Positions 41,446-51,589 of a stretch of DNA of 64,000 bases are shown piece by piece. Position 1 is the first letter of the stretch. Each line of letters begins with the position of its first letter. The stretch covers positions 62,564,515-62,628,514 of the forward strand of contig CM075760.1 of assembly GCA_037974335.1 (NCBI GenBank). Direction: 5' to 3'. The stretch comes from Prionace glauca. Taxonomy: Eukaryota; Chordata; Chondrichthyes; Carcharhiniformes; Carcharhinidae. Below the pieces are notes generated by a model. The model did not search any database, was not told the DNA's origin, and saw only the letters and a list, made by a program, of their open reading frames with translations. The translations under genes were made by a program, and so were the position numbers.

Positions 41446-41960
41446 TAAGGCTGGTGTTACTAATTTGAAATAAACCCATTCAAAATAATTTATAAAAGTC
41501 TTTATTAGTATATCAGGTGGAGGAGTTCACAGGAGTCTGTTAACCTCTGGAACAATGATACAACAGAGTGAGGGACAGATATGATCTAGAAACTTGAGGA
41601 GGGAATATCAGAAATACTACCACTCCAGCACCTTCTGACTTCACACATGTTTCAGACTCCTAGACATGGAACAGAGGATCCTTTAGAGTTAGGAAGAACA
41701 ATGGTGAATGCTGGAATCATGCTGTCAAATCAGAGATTGGTGTAAAACTGGGATCTGTTCCTGACCGATAAGTTTCCAGTCTGAAAATGACTGTAGTAAT
41801 TATTCTCTTATGATTTAATGTGTTTGTGTGATAGTCTAGTATCAGTAAGGCTGGTGTTATTAATTTAAAATAAAGCCATTTAAAACAAATTTGAAAAGTG
41901 TGCATTAAAATATCAAGACAGTAAAATTTCAGAAACCTGTCAGCCACTGGTACAATTATA
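41446..41960. repeat. Direct duplication of about 120 bp
   Basis: AAGGCTGGTGTTACTAATTT at about 41450 and AAGGCTGGTGTTATTAATTT at about 41850 start two similar stretches that both reach a CTGGTACAATTATACAACAG-like end. Offset about 400 bp. Confidence 0.55.
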
Positions 41961-42560
41961 CAACAGACATTGGATCTCCAGAGAAGGAGCTGCAGTATGT
42001 TTCCAGGAATTCCGTTTTATTGAGAAGTAACAGGACCTGAGGCAAGGGAACAATTAAAACAATCAGCTCACACGTGGAAGGTGATGGTCAGCAACTTAGT
42101 GAGAATAGAGTAAAGGGAGCAGAGGGTAAGTCTCACGGAGAAGGTGAGCTCTGGAGGGGATGAGAGGAGATAGGAGAAAAACTAAAGAAACAGGCAAGTT
42201 CAAGGCTCAGGGAAGAAGGAGATTTTAGAGACAGTTTGGCCCAGTGGAAGGGAATGAATCAGCAGAGGCAGCTGATCAGATTGTCTCAATCTTAGTGACA
42301 AAGAAGCTCCATGAGCTCCTCACACTTGCTGGAGGAAACGGGGGAGGGAGAGAATTTAAAAAGGAACAAACTTATGTTGGTGACAGTAAAAGGACTTGTC
42401 ACACTATGTTTAACACAAAGCTGATTTATTTGTCCTTTATCCAGAATATTAATCTCTACCTGAAATGGAATTCATTAACATCAGAAACAGACCCAAAGAA
42501 CATAGTTCAGTCCTGGATGTTATTAACAGAAGAATCCAAGCTCAGTAATTACATGTGAAC
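41961..42560. other. No gene seen
   Basis: ZNF5 3' flank. The frame 42244-42558 has no recognisable domain. Confidence 0.4.
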
Positions 42561-42780
42561 TGTCAGGTATGTTAATAGGTTGGGTAAACAGATAAATCCC
42601 TTCCTACACACTGAGCAGTGAACAGCCTCTCCCCAACATCAGTGTGCTGGTTTACAGTGAGTTGAGATGATTGTCTGAACTCAGTCCTACAGTGAGAGCA
42701 TCAGGATAGTCTTGTCAGTGTGAACATGTTGATGGGACATCGGTCCCTCCAATCTTCCACAGCACTTCCTGGAGTTGAGC
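42561..42780 (-). pseudogene. Decayed fingers downstream of ZNF5
   Basis: Remnants of C2H2 units on minus: AAATCCCTTCCTACACACTGAG and CCCCAACATCAGTGTGCTGG on plus correspond to a CxxC and linker. They lie beyond the ZNF5 stop, so the array was once longer. Confidence 0.6.
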
Positions 42781-42782
42781 CT

Positions 42783-43337
42783 TCAAACACATTTCTGATC
42801 AGTGTGACTGCGCTGGTGTTTCCGCAGGTTGGCTAACCGAGTGAATCCTTTCCCACACTCGGGGCAGGTGAATGGTTTCTCCCCAGTGTGAACTCGCTCA
42901 TGTGCCAGCAGGTTCGATGAGTGAGTGAATCCCATCCCACAGTCAGCGCAGAGGAATGGCCTCTCCCCGGTGTGAACTCTCCGGTGGTTCAGCAGGTTGT
43001 ATGAATGAGTGAATCGCTTTCCACAGTCAGAGCAGATGAACGGCCTCTCCCCGGTGTGAATTCGCTGATGTGTCACCAGACTGGATGACTGAGTGAATCC
43101 CTTCCCACACACGGGACAGGTGAACTGTCGTTCCCCAGTGTGATTTCGTCCATGAGCTTTCAGTTCAAATGGGTAATTGAAACCCTTCCCACAGTCCCCA
43201 CATTTATAGGGTCTCTCTCCAGTGTGAACGTGCTTGTGTCTCAACAGACCAGATGATCGGCTGTAGCCTTGCCCACACTCAGAACACGTGTACGGTTTCT
43301 CCCCACTCTTAATGTTGCTTTTCCCTTCCATGTTCAA
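42783..43337 (-). CDS. C2H2 zinc-finger protein ZNF5, 6 fingers
   Basis: A 184-residue open frame starting [20 protein letters not shown] and ending SHTDQKCV. Six complete C2H2 fingers: [50 protein letters not shown] and [10 protein letters not shown]. The last finger is followed by a short non-finger tail instead of the usual HK stop, and decayed fingers lie beyond. The acceptor TCAATTTCACAG at about 43440 precedes the exon, with the same bases as at ZNF7; the intron sequence is also shared with ZNF7. The promoter is probably at 43.74-43.98 kb. Probable nuclear DNA-binding protein, no effector domain. Confidence 0.9.
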   Translation of the reverse strand: MNMEGKSNIKSGEKPYTCSECGQGYSRSSGLLRHKHVHTGERPYKCGDCGKGFNYPFELKAHGRNHTGERQFTCPVCGKGFTQSSSLVTHQRIHTGERPFICSDCGKRFTHSYNLLNHRRVHTGERPFLCADCGMGFTHSSNLLAHERVHTGEKPFTCPECGKGFTRLANLRKHQRSHTDQKCV

Positions 43338-43739
43338 ATTCTGATGATACTGAAGTTCTGATGAATTGGGTGACTCTCAGATCCTGAGGTGATGTTCAAA
43401 TTTCCCAACTGTAAATCCTCAACTTCCAACACCCCTGTGAAATTGATTTAAAACAGAAAAAAAGGGAATGAGAGAGAACCCACAAAACACAAAGGCAGGT
43501 CGTGAAATTGAGCTGAACGAATCTGGTAATTTGTGAAGCTGGCAGTAGGAAAAAATGACCATGAAAACTGCTTGATTGTCACAAAAAGCCAACTGCCTCT
43601 ATGGGAGGTGAGAGAAAGAGGTGAAGGAGAGGGATTTTTTATATCTACAAGACATACTAAGAGAGTCGTCAGCAAAGCAAATTTGACCCCGAGCTTCATA
43701 AAGTGTGATATTGATACATAAACAGGGAAGTTATTCTGA

Positions 43740-43980
43740 ATATTGACAAAGCTTTGGGCACCACTTAAGACCCCACCCCTCATTCACTCTGATTGGTTGG
43801 AGGATGAGCCACTCCCCCTCGGTTCTCTTCCTATTGGTTCGAATCTGCCGTCAATCAGCATTGTGACATGGGGCATGCTCAGTGTGGCTCATGTCCAGGG
43901 ACAGACACTTGTTAGTTTCACCTTCAGGCGGGAAGGAGGTGGTTAAGCAGAGGCAGCGTTAGGGGCAGTAAGTGGGAGGG
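43740..43980. promoter_or_regulatory. ZNF5 promoter region
   Basis: CCAAT boxes near 43790 (CTGATTGGTTGGAGGA) and 43833 (CCTATTGGTTCG), CGTCAATCAGCATTGTGACA near 43850, and GCATGCTCAGTGTGG. The same order occurs in the ZNF7/ZNF8 promoter at 62.23-62.48 kb (GATTGGTTGGAGGA, CCTATTGGTCCGGAGCC, CCGTCAATCAG, GCGTTAGG). No plus-strand gene follows, so a partner has been lost or never existed. Confidence 0.6.
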
Positions 43981-44127
43981 GAGGCCTCAACATTCAGGGC
44001 AAACCCCATTCATCAGGGTCTGAATATTATCAGCCTTTGAGTTTAAGAGCTGAGTTCCAGCTCATTACTTTCTTTTTAAAGAAGTCCTCATTTTCCCTGT
44101 CTCTCTTTCCAAAATCTTAAAACTGTG

Positions 44128-44545
44128 TTCATAAGTTTGTAAGATATAGGAGCAGAATTAAGCCATTCGGCCCATCGAGTTTTCTCTACCATTTGATTAT
44201 GGTTGATATGCTCCTCATCCTCATTTTCCTGCTTTCTCCCCATCACCCTTCAACCCATTACCAATTAAAAATCTGTCTAACTCCTCCTTAAAATTTACTC
44301 ACTATCCCAGCATCCACCGCACTTTGAGGTAGTGAATTCCACAGATTCACAGCCCTTTAGGAGAAGTGGTTTCGCCTCAACTCTATCTTAAATTTGCCAT
44401 CCCTTATCCTTAGACTATGACCTCTCATCCTAGAATGCCCCACAAGAGAAAGTATCTGCTCCACATCTACTTTATCCACACCTTTTATAATCTTGTATAC
44501 CTCAATCTGATCTTCCCTCATTCTTCTAAATTCCAGAGAATATAA
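44128..44545 (-). mobile_element. CR1-type LINE 3' end, old
   Basis: Left tail ATAGGAGCAGAATTAAGCCA and CGGCCCATCGAG, then the C-terminal region with AGTGAATTCCACAGATTCAC and CCTCAACTCTATCTTAAATT. Confidence 0.75.
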
Positions 44546-44611
44546 ATACGAAAAAATTGTTCAGAGTGCGACCAACACCGCACTCCGAATGAGGATGGAT
44601 AAAAGACAGCA

Positions 44612-44887
44612 CACGTGTTTGTGTGGAGTTTGCGCATTCTCCTCTTATCTGCATGGGTTTCCTCCGGGTGCTCCGGTTTCCTCCCACAATCCAAAGATGT
44701 GCGGGTTAGATTGATTGGACATGCTACAAAATTGCCCCTTAGCGTCCTGAGATGTGTAGGTTAGTGGGATTAATGGGTAACTATGGAGGGATATGGGGGT
44801 AGGGCCTGGATGGGATTGTGGTTGGTGCAGACTCAATGGGCCCAGTGGCTTCCTTCTGCACTTTCGAGATTCTATGATCCTTCTATG
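44612..44887 (+). mobile_element. SINE type A, head missing
   Basis: Body TTGTGTGGAGTTTGCGCATT, GGTTTCCTCCGGGTGCTCCG, 3' block ATGGGCCCAGTGGCTTCCTT and a tail GATTCTATGATCCTTCTATG. Confidence 0.82.
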
Positions 44888-44939
44888 ACCTGTAGTGGTA
44901 GGAAAAAGACTATTTACAATCCAGTATAAAGTTAATGTA

Positions 44940-45150
44940 CTATATAGAAACTAAGGGCAGGCCATTTGAGTTTCTCCACCATTCAATGTGATCATGGCTG
45001 ATCCTCTATCTCAAAGCCTTATCCTCCCCATACCACCTGAAGCAATTAAAATCTGAAACAAAAACTATCTCTTCCTTGAATATATTCAGTGATTTGAATT
45101 CCACAGCCTTCTGTGATAGACAATTCCCCACGTTCACTGTCCTTCGATTA
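44940..45150 (-). mobile_element. LINE 3' end, old
   Basis: CATTCAATGTGATCATGGCT, then TGAATTCCACAGCCTTCTGT. Same layout as the piece at 44128-44545. Confidence 0.65.
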
Positions 45151-45380
45151 TGAATTTTTTCCTCATCTCAGTCTCATCTGACATCTGCTTTCGTGGATCA
45201 TTTCTGTGCGAATGTGCCATCGCTCAAAGGGAATCAGCCACCGGAATGAAAATTGAGAGACCGGCCAGTCCAACAGCAAGAAACCCTCTGCCCTCCCACT
45301 TCACCAACCGTCAGAATGAACATGTTTCAATCCTGGATATGATTAACAGCAGCAATAACAGCAGAATCCAACTCCTGTCA

Positions 45381-46390
45381 TCACTTGTGAACTGGTTGAT
45401 GTTTCAACAAGGTGGATAACTGAGTGAATCCCTTCCCACACACGGAGCAGGTAAATGGCTTCTCTCCAGTGTGGATTCGCTGATGTGACAGCAGGGTGGA
45501 TGACTGAGTGAATCCCTTCCCACAGTTAGAGCAGGTGAATGGTCTCTCCCCAGTGTGAATTCGCTGGTGTATCAGCAGCGTGGATGTCCGAGTGAATCCC
45601 TTCCCACAATCAGAACAGGTAAATGGTCTCTCCCCAGTGTGAACTCGCTGGTGTGTCTGCAGGGCAGATAAATCAGTGAATCCCTTCTCACACTCTGAGC
45701 AGGTAAATGGCCTCTCCCCAGTGTGAACTCGCTGGTGTCTCAGTAGATGGGATGATTGAGTGAATCCCTTCCCACAACTGGAACAGGTGAACAGTCTCTC
45801 CCCAGTGTGAACTCGCTGATGTGTCAGCAGGGTGGCTAACTGGGTGAATCCTTTCCCACAATTGGAACAGGTAAATGGTCTCTCCACAGTGTGAACTCGC
45901 TGGTGTGTCAGCAGAGTGGATGACCAAGAGAATCCCTTCCCACAAGTGGAGCAGATGAACGGTCTCTCTCCAGTATGAACTCTCTTGTGTCTCAGCAGGC
46001 TGGAGGAATCTCCGAATCCTTTCCCGCACACTGAGCAGATGAACGGTCTCTCCCCAGTGTGAACTCGCTGGTGTGTCAGCAGATGGGAGGACTGAGTGAA
46101 TCCCTTCCCACAACTGGAACAGGTGAACAGTCTCTCCCCAGTGTGAACTCGCTGGTGTATCAGCAAGTTGGAAGACTGATTGAATCCTTTCCCACAATTG
46201 GAGCAGGTGAACGGTTTCTCCCCAGTGTGAACTCGCTGGTGTGCCAGTAGGGTGGAGGAATCTATGAATCCTTTCCCACAATTGGAGCAGGTGAACGGTT
46301 TCTCCCCAGTGTGATGGCGTCGATGTGTTTCCAGCCCAGACGGAATCTGAATCCCTTTCCACAATCCCCACATTTCCACAGTTTTCCCAT
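45381..46390 (-). CDS. C2H2 zinc-finger protein ZNF6, 12 fingers, finger 1 frameshifted
   Basis: The usual start ATG (46390) gives [16 protein letters not shown] and then loses frame: one base is missing near 46345 (CAGATTCCGTCTGGGCTGG). The other frame is open for 11 perfect fingers to HQPVHK at 45381. Fingers are very uniform (many [10 protein letters not shown] and LLTHQRVH), so the array probably expanded recently. One linker is HTVERPF. The downstream frame extends far upstream through UTR and an antisense LINE, which is an accident. A splice acceptor CTCCTTTTACAG lies at 46539. LINE copy D sits in the intron just upstream. Either the first finger is broken, or an in-frame start exists in another exon that I cannot see. 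Confidence 0.82.
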
Positions 46391-46586
46391 GGTGTGGGTG
46401 TCTGCATCTCAGTGCTTTTCCTGTCACTCTGATGGTCAAACAGGCATTAGTTTCCCCATCCGAATGAGTGATTCCGTCAGAACTTGATGTGAAATTTTGT
46501 TTGAGATTTCGGATGGCAAATCCTCCCCTTTTAATATCCTGTAAAAGGAGTTTACAAATGTCATCACAGTCGGTACAGCTCAGAAA

Positions 46587-47392
46587 TTGAGAATAGACAA
46601 CCCTACACTGAGGCTCATCAGGGGGAGAGAGGGTGCCATTGTCAATGGGGTGCAAGTGACATCCAACCCCCTTAGACTGGCTAACTCTAAGGGTCAGGGA
46701 CAAGAGGGGGCTGCTGGGAAGAGGAAGGGGGGTGAGGAGCTGAGGCCTCAGCCTCTTAATCTGCATAACAGGTTTGAGGTTCTTGCTGCCAGTCTGGAAG
46801 AGGACGAGGCAGGTGAGGTTGGTGAGCAAATTGCACACGGTACAGTGATGTAGCAGGACATAGGCAAAAAGAAGAGGAAAAGGAACGCAGTAGTAATTGG
46901 GGACAGTGGGGTGAAGGGTATTGACACTGTCCTTTGTCACAATGACAAAGTGCACAGAAGGGTGTGTTGTCTGCCTGGTGCTCGGGTACGGGATGTTGCA
47001 GCTGGGCTGCAGAGGAACCTGGAGCGGGAGGGTGAGAATCCGGTCGTTGTGGTACATGTGGGTGCCAATGACGTAGGCAAAGTGCGGACTGAGGATCTGG
47101 TGAGGGAGTATGAGAAGCTGGCAATGGAATTAAAAAGTAGAACCGACAAGGTGGTCATCTCTGGGCTACTGCCTGAACCGTGTGCAGACGGGCGTAGGGT
47201 TGACAGGATTAAGGAAGTGAATGGGTGGCTCAGAGATTGGTGTGGGAGGAATGGGTTTGAATTTATGGGGCATTGGCACCAGTATTGGGGTAGGTGGGAC
47301 CTATTCGGGCGGGATGGGGTTGGTCTGAACCGTGCTGGGACCAGAGTGCTGGCGAATCGAGTAAAGAGGACTGTAGACAGGGCTTTAAACTA

Positions 47393-47393
<1 letters not shown>
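46587..47393 (+). pseudogene. LINE D ORF1, SGNH/GDSL esterase type, one in-frame stop
   Basis: The frame is open at 46587-46850, has a TAG at 46851, and is open again to the stop at 47391. The second part holds [10 protein letters not shown] (SGNH block I, nucleophile Ser), [12 protein letters not shown] (block III, Asn) and LFGRDGVGLNRAGTRVLA (block V). CR1 and L2 ORF1 proteins are known to carry an esterase domain of this type. Block V is normally D-x-x-H; here the position of the His is Gly (codon 47322). The N-terminal part is acidic and low in structure. Its first codons lie in flanking ZNF DNA, so the true start is not certain. Confidence 0.8.

Positions 47394-47395
<2 letters not shown>

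Positions 47396-47427
<32 letters not shown>
47396..47427 (+). repeat. Uninterrupted run of 32 G
   Basis: Lies three bases after the ORF1 stop, between ORF1 and ORF2 of LINE D. Long enough to form G-quadruplex structures; the exact length may be an assembly uncertainty. Confidence 0.95.
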
Positions 47428-47428
<1 letters not shown>

Positions 47429-47589
47429 GACCTTACGAGGTCTAAAGTTAAGGAGAGGGTACAGGTAAGGGAAGAGGCCGAGGATGTCCCAATAATAGAG
47501 GGAGTAGGGGGCGTGAGTAGGGTTGGTGGCGTTATGGCAAATAGGGTCCAGGTGAAGGCTGGGATGAAAGCGTTGTATTTGAATGCATG

Positions 47590-50359
47590 AAGCATTCGGA
47601 ATAAAGTGAGTGAGCTGGTGGCGCAGATCAACACAAACGGATACGATCTGGTGGCCATTACAGAGACGTGGCTGCAAGGTGACAGGGACTGGGAGCTGAA
47701 TGTCCAAGGGTATCAAGTGTTTAGGAAGGATAGGCGGGAGGGAAAAGGGGGGTGCGTAGCTCTGTTAAGGATAGCATCAAGGTGGTAGCAAGGGATGATA
47801 TTGGAGCCAAGGAGCAGAACGTGGAATCGTTGTGGGTAGAGATTAGGAACAGCAAAGGGAGGAAGACGCTGGTGGGTGTTGTCTATAGGCCCCCGAATAA
47901 TGATCTGGAGGTGGGGCGGGCTGTTAACGCGCAAATAAGTGCGGCGTGCAGGAATGGGACTGCCGTAGTTATGGGGGATTTCAATCTGCATATTGATTGG
48001 TCGACACATGTTGGACACGGTGGGCTCGAGGAGGAGTTCTTGGAATGCTGCCGGGATAATTTCCTTGAACAGTGTGTGTTGGAGCCGACGAGGGAGCAAG
48101 CTATCTTGGATCTGGTGCTATGTAATGAGGCGGGTAGAATTAGGGACCTTGCGGTGAAGGATTCTCTTGGAGAGAGTGATCATTGTATGGTGGAGTTTCT
48201 GGTGCAGATGGAGGAGGAGAAAGTGGGTTCCCGGACACACGTCCTTTGTTTGAATAGAGGGGAGTACGGTAGGATGAGAGAAGAATTGGCGAATGTGGAC
48301 TGGGGGAGTGCGTTGGAGGGAGGATCTGCTGAGGAGCAGTGGAGGATCTTTAAGGAGATCTTTCTTGGTGCTCAGCGGAAATTTATTCCGATGGTCAAAA
48401 GGACTGTAGGAGGAGAGGTAATAAGCCGTGGATAACGAAGGAGGTGAAGGAAAGTGTTAAATTAAAAGCGGAGGAATTTAGAGTAACGAAGAGTAGTGGG
48501 CGAGAAGAGGATTGGGAGAGGTTTAAATGTCAACAAAGATTGACAAAGAAGTTGATAAAGGAGGGTAGGAGAAACTATGAAGCTGGGCTAGCGCTTAATA
48601 TAAAAAAGGATAGCAAGAATTTTTATAAATATATAAAAAGGAAGAGGCTGGCTAGGGTGAACATTGGTCCTTTAGAGGATGAGAAAGGTGACCTAGTGGT
48701 AGGGGATGGGGATATGGCTCAGGTATTGAATAACGTTTTTGTTTCCGTCTTCACGGAGGAGGACGTGAATAATTTGCCCGGTGTTAGCAATGGAAAGGTG
48801 GTAGGACTGGAGGGTCTTAATGACATTACTGTTACTAGAGAGGCGGTGCTCGACAGACTGGAGGGACTTATTGTGGACAAGTCCCCAGGACCGGATGGAA
48901 TGCATCCGAGGGTTCTGAAAGAAATGGCGAAGGTTATAGTGGATGCACTGGTGGTTATTTTCCAGACGTCGCTGGATTTCGGGGAAGTGCCGGAAGATTG
49001 GAAAATGGCTAATGTTATGCCACTGTTTAAGAAGGGTGCCAGGCAAAAGGCAGGGAATTATAGGCCGGTTAGTTAACGTCTGTGGTATGTAAAATGTTAG
49101 AATCCGTCATTAAAGAGGAAATTGCGAGGCATCTTGAAGGGAATTGCTTGATAGAGCAGACGCAGCACGGTTTCATTAAAGGGAAGTCGTGTCTGACAAA
49201 TTTACTGGAGTTCTATGAGGATGTGTCTAGGGCGGTGGATAGAGGAGAGCCGGTGGATGTGGTCTTTCTGGATTTTCAGAAGGCGTTTGACAAAGTACCT
49301 CATAAGAGGTTATTGCAGGGGTCTTGGAGTTGGGGGTAGGATGTTAGCGTGGATAGAGGATTGGTTGTCAAATAGGAGGCAGAGAGTGGGGGTCAACAGG
49401 TGCTATTCGGATTGGCAGATGGTGACTAGTGGAGTGCCCAGGGGTCGGTGCTGGGGCCTCAGCTTTTTACCATTTATATAGATGATCTGGAGGAGGGAAC
49501 CGAGTGTAGGGTGTCGAAATTTGCAGATGACTCCAAAATTGGGGGAACGGCAAATTGTGCGGAGGGTGTGGAGAGTCTGCAGAAAGATCTAGATAGGCTG
49601 GGCGAATGGGTCAGGAAATGGCAAATGGAATTTAATGTTGGCAAGTGTGAGGTGGTCCACTTTGGAAGGAAGAATGGTAGGAAGGACTATTACTTACGGG
49701 GCGAAAAACTGCAGCAGGCGACGGTGCAGAGGGACCTTGGGGTCCTTGTGCATGAGTCGCAAAAACCCAGCTTGCAGGTGCAGCAGGTGGTCAGGAAGGC
49801 GAATGGGATGCTGGCCTTCATAGCAAAGGGGATTGAATATAAAAGTAGGGAGGTCTTGCTGCAGCTGTGTAGGGCATTGGTGAGGCCGCAGCTGGAGTGC
49901 TGTGTGCAGTTTTGGGCGCTGCACCTGCGCAAAGATATTTTGGCCTTGGAGGGAGTGCAGAGGAGGTTTACTAGGCTGATACCGGAGTTCAGGGGGTTGA
50001 GCTATGAGGTGAGGCTGAATGAACTCGGCTTGTACTCGTTGGAGTTTAGAAGAATGAGGGGAGATTTCATTGAGACGTATAAGATGATGAATGGGATGTC
50101 TAGGATAGAGGTGGAGAGACTCTTCCCGCTCAAAAAGGACAGTAGGACTAGGGGGCACAGCGTCAAGATAAAGGGGGGGCGTTTTAGAACGGAGTTGAGG
50201 AGGAACTTCTTCACTCAAAGGGTGGTGAATCTCTGGAATTCTCTACCCGTTGAAGTGGTGGAGGCTGCCTCGCTAAATATTTTCAAGAAGCGGGTTGATG
50301 GGTTTTTGATAAGAGAGGGGATTAAGGGTTATGGGGAGAGGGCCGGAAAGTGGAACTGA
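47590..50359 (+). pseudogene. LINE D ORF2, endonuclease and reverse transcriptase, frameshifted
   Basis: APE-type endonuclease: VAITETWLQGD (catalytic Glu), VGVVYRPPNND, VVMGDFNLHIDW and SDHCMVEF (catalytic Asp-His). Then [20 protein letters not shown] fingers NYRPVS, palm [26 protein letters not shown], thumb and WNSLPVEVV C-terminal region, ending at 50359. The FADD box reads FADDSKIGG where sisters have FADDTKIGG. Four or five frame changes break it. Confidence 0.88.
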
Positions 50360-50659
50360 ACCACGACGGATCAGCCATGATCTTATTGAATGGCGGGGCA
50401 GGCTCGAACGGCCAGATGGCCTACTCCTGCTCCTATTTCTTATGTTCTTAGTTGCTGTGGAACATTCTTTCCTCACTGGTTTAAAGTGAATAAGAATTTG
50501 AAACATCATTGTGAGTCAGCAAATCAATCAAAATGCTCACATAGGAGTAGAATTTATCTCCAGATGGACAGAAATCAGAAATAGTGAAATTATGTTCAAT
50601 TCGTACAGAATTTTAAGAATCCGTAGAACCCTTGCAGTGCAGGAACTGCATCAAGCCTG

Positions 50660-51300
50660 CACCGATGACTTGGATGAACGAACATGGTTCAATCCTAGAC
50701 GTGATTAACTGCAGCAATAACAGCAGAATCCAATCCCTGTCATCACTTGTGAACTTGCTGGTATCTCAGCAGGTGGAATGACTGAATGAATCTCTTCCCA
50801 TAATCAGAACAGGTAAATGGCCCCTCACCAACGTGAACTCACCGGTGTGTCAGCAGGTGGAATGACCGACACACACACACAGTGCAGGTGATCAGCCTTT
50901 CCTCAGTGTGAACTTGCTGGTGAATCACACCAGTTCCAGAGCCATGGAATCTCGCATAGATAACAGAGCACAGCACTAAAAACTCTGAACTGTAAATGAG
51001 TGTTCAATAATACTCACCTCTGGAACAATTTCACTGTTTTCAAATTTAAACTTGCTGCTGGAGCCTGCAGCTGGAAACATGTCAGAAGCACTGGAGTCAG
51101 AGAAAAATTGCAGTCTCTAAATCTTCTCACTCCCTTTAAAAGCAAATTACAAGACTCATGCGTCAACTGTGGTTTGAAATTATAAGATAAACATTTTTCT
51201 TTGTTTGAGATTGCTGTGTAAATCCTCCCCTTCTAAACCCCTGGAAAAGGAGTTTCCAAATCCATCATTCAGTCCAGGATAGAAACAGGGAATATTCTCT
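50660..51300 (-). pseudogene. ZNF pseudogene, about three decayed fingers
   Basis: On plus, TCACTTGTGAACTTGCTGGT (C-terminal HK stop region), AATCTCTTCCCATAATCAGA, GAACTCACCGGTGTGTCAGC and TCAGTGTGAACTTGCTGGTG mark three C2H2 units on minus, with several breaks. At 51200-51300 the exon start region (CTCCCCTTCTAAACCCCTGG, AAAGGAGTTTCCAAATCC) is kept. It lies upstream of ZNF6 in the same orientation, next to LINE D. Confidence 0.75.
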
Positions 51301-51389
51301 CCTCCTGTTTCCTAACGTAGGATGATTTAAGATCAATATGTTTACATTGGGAGTAGTTCAGACAAGGTGCGTTAAGCTGATTCGGGACA

Positions 51390-51565
51390 CAAATGTGTTT
51401 GTTTTATGAAGAAAGTTTGGGCACGGTGCATCAATAATCATTGAATTTTAGAGAAATGAGATTCTAACTTATTGAAGCATATAAGATTATCTGGGTGCTT
51501 GACAAAGTAAGTCCTGAAAGGATGTTTCTCCTCAACGGTGAATCTAGAACACCAGGTCAGTTAAA
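51390..51565 (+). mobile_element. LINE fragment, old
   Basis: ATTTTAGAGAAATGAGATTC (degraded LEFRRMRxD region), AAGCATATAAGATTATCTGG and GGATGTTTCTCCTCAACGGT. Confidence 0.5.
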
Positions 51566-51589
51566 AATAAAGCTCTAAGACAAAGATGC

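Larger units (their letters stand above)
46604..50452 (+). mobile_element. CR1/L2-type LINE copy D, nearly full length
   Basis: About 3.85 kb, inserted in a ZNF6 intron; flanking ZNF sequence (AATAGACAACCCTACA left, GTGGAACATTCTTTCCTCAC right) is continuous across it. It has ORF1 (46587-47393), a 32-G run, and ORF2 from about 47590 to 50359 with endonuclease, RT and C-terminal domain, then the standard tail. ORF2 has about five frame changes (near 47755, 48415, 49074, 49315 and 49438), so it is dead but young. Confidence 0.92.

Noticed and set aside
46411-47057. N-terminal extension of the long minus-strand ZNF6 frame (558 codons) as real protein
   Set aside because: It is made of UTR, a splice acceptor and antisense LINE D. 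Composition and context do not support coding use.
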